From assembly GCF_000687475.1 (NCBI RefSeq), contig NC_057321.1, positions 558,001-622,000 on the forward strand: a stretch of 64,000 bases of DNA, in the 5' to 3' direction. Below are positions 63,088 to 64,000 of the stretch, piece after piece. This DNA comes from Ustilaginoidea virens (lineage: Eukaryota > Ascomycota > Sordariomycetes > Hypocreales > Clavicipitaceae). How positions within the stretch are numbered: the first letter of the stretch is position 1; each line of letters starts with the position of its first letter. The notes beneath the pieces are model-generated. The model was given only the letters and a program-made list of their open reading frames with translations. It was not told the DNA's origin and ran no database searches. The translations under genes were made by a program, and so were the position numbers.

Positions 63088-64000
63088 GGTTCCAAGGCGG
63101 GCTGGTGGCGTTTGGGTGAGGTGTGCTGGCTTCGGATAGATGGAGGCGATGCGTGATGATTGATTTTGCGGGAGATGGTGTGTGTGATGAGTCCAGGTGG
63201 GAGTTGTCGGATGCGGCAGGGACGCACGTCGTACACACATGGGCTGCCGCGATGGCACTTTCATGTGGGCCGGCAAAAAGCTCTTCACCATCACGTCCAA
63301 AGAATGTCTCGACGCCGAGGATTGTGAGCCGAGACTGTAAATCTATCGGAATCTCCAGGCACCCGACGGACATGATTCCCTAGCGAGTTCGTTGTAAGAA
63401 TGCATCAAGGGTGGACGTTGGCTGAAAGACCTGGAACAAACAAGGACCATCCATCTCCCACCTCTGCGGCGTGGCGTCGAGAAACGTAAACAAGTTCCGG
63501 GCCCTGCAAAGTCGCAAACAGCATGCTAGATACGTCTTTGACTTTGATTTGCTCTCCAAGCTTCCTACTCTTGGAGAGAAAGATATCCGCCTAGATGACG
63601 ATTGGCCGAGCACGGAAACTCCGTGGCAGGCACGCAAGGAGGCCATCATCATTCATTGCACCACTGAGCTGCGGGTGTGACTGGCAACAAATCTAGACCT
63701 CATGCAGCTGCAGAACCGATCATGGGCGCGAGCAGCATGTATCAGCGAGAGAGTCGCGCTTCTGGACATGAGTCACGCCGACACACGCCGATGCACGCCT
63801 ACGCCTGCATATGGCAAAGGCACTGCTACCACATCCATCCGTATGCTAAGCATCCTATATCGCAGTATTCCATGCACGCGTCCTTGTGGATTGCATCTGC
63901 GTTCATATCATGGTTCGATGGGAATCTGTTGACCGAGTCTCGTGGGCCGTGGCCTGCTGTCGATAAACCCATCGGGAGACCTGAACACCACTGCCATCTC
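63088..64000. other. Upstream region at window end, no gene seen
   Basis: Promoter side of the glycosylasparaginase gene. A 69-codon frame at 63471-63680 has no start context or family resemblance. Any gene to the right begins beyond the window. Confidence 0.5.

Noticed and set aside
62065..63156. 363-codon ORF antisense to glycosylasparaginase
   Set aside because: Same GC-bias shadow effect; the sense strand has full catalytic motifs.
63088..63300. N-terminal extension of glycosylasparaginase
   Set aside because: In-frame upstream Met codons exist but the sequence lacks homology; the signal peptide starts at the ATG ending at 63087.

Overview
The window looks like a euchromatic piece of a filamentous ascomycete genome (Pezizomycotina, most likely Sordariomycetes; Hypocreales is my guess). 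Reasons: every gene is a recognisable fungal family; introns are short (50-240 nt) with GTAAGT-like donors, CTAAC-like branch sites and YAG acceptors; third codon positions are strongly GC-biased, which leaves long empty antisense frames; and one block is extremely AT-rich and carries the marks of repeat-induced point mutation (RIP). Thirteen intact protein genes are called with exon coordinates. No tRNA, rRNA or CRISPR array was found.

Left arm (1-14.3 kb): KAP123 importin (+), then four genes on the minus strand: a TAPT1/Emp65-like membrane protein, a dienelactone hydrolase, a U1-type zinc-finger (WBP4/FBP21-like) protein and a PIR-repeat, GPI-anchored cell-wall protein.

Middle (14.3-30.7 kb): about 16 kb without one intact gene. 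At its heart is a 7-kb AT-rich block (about 20.6-27.9 kb). Read by hand, it holds two divergent decayed genes. On the plus strand a single frame runs about 4 kb and is broken almost only by TAA and TAG; its best-preserved part resembles the large Plavaka/KDZ-like (CACTA-related) transposases of fungi. On the minus strand a second frame with the same type of stops encodes a protein I do not recognise.

Right-centre (30.7-48.2 kb): secreted fungalysin (M36) (+), GPI16 of the GPI transamidase (-), LUC7 of the U1 snRNP (+, divergent from GPI16), a coiled-coil RGG-box protein (-), a LacZ-type GH2 beta-galactosidase (+), and DUG2, a WD40/M20 peptidase of glutathione breakdown (+).

Right end (48.2-64 kb): a gene-poor stretch with two decayed loci and several minisatellites, then the F-box/WD40 ubiquitin-ligase adaptor CDC4 (+), a conserved fungal protein of unknown function with one membrane-like segment (+), and a secreted glycosylasparaginase (-).

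The genes do not form one pathway or a secondary-metabolite cluster. A loose theme is the secretory pathway and cell surface (GPI16 attaches GPI anchors, the PIR protein carries a GPI-like tail, fungalysin and glycosylasparaginase enter the secretory pathway). The most notable non-genic signals are the two-gene RIP relic, complementary 8-bp repeat arrays on both sides of DUG2, a recurrent TACGGAGTA motif confined to intergenic DNA, a run of 22 C in the LUC7 intron and many pentanucleotide microsatellites.
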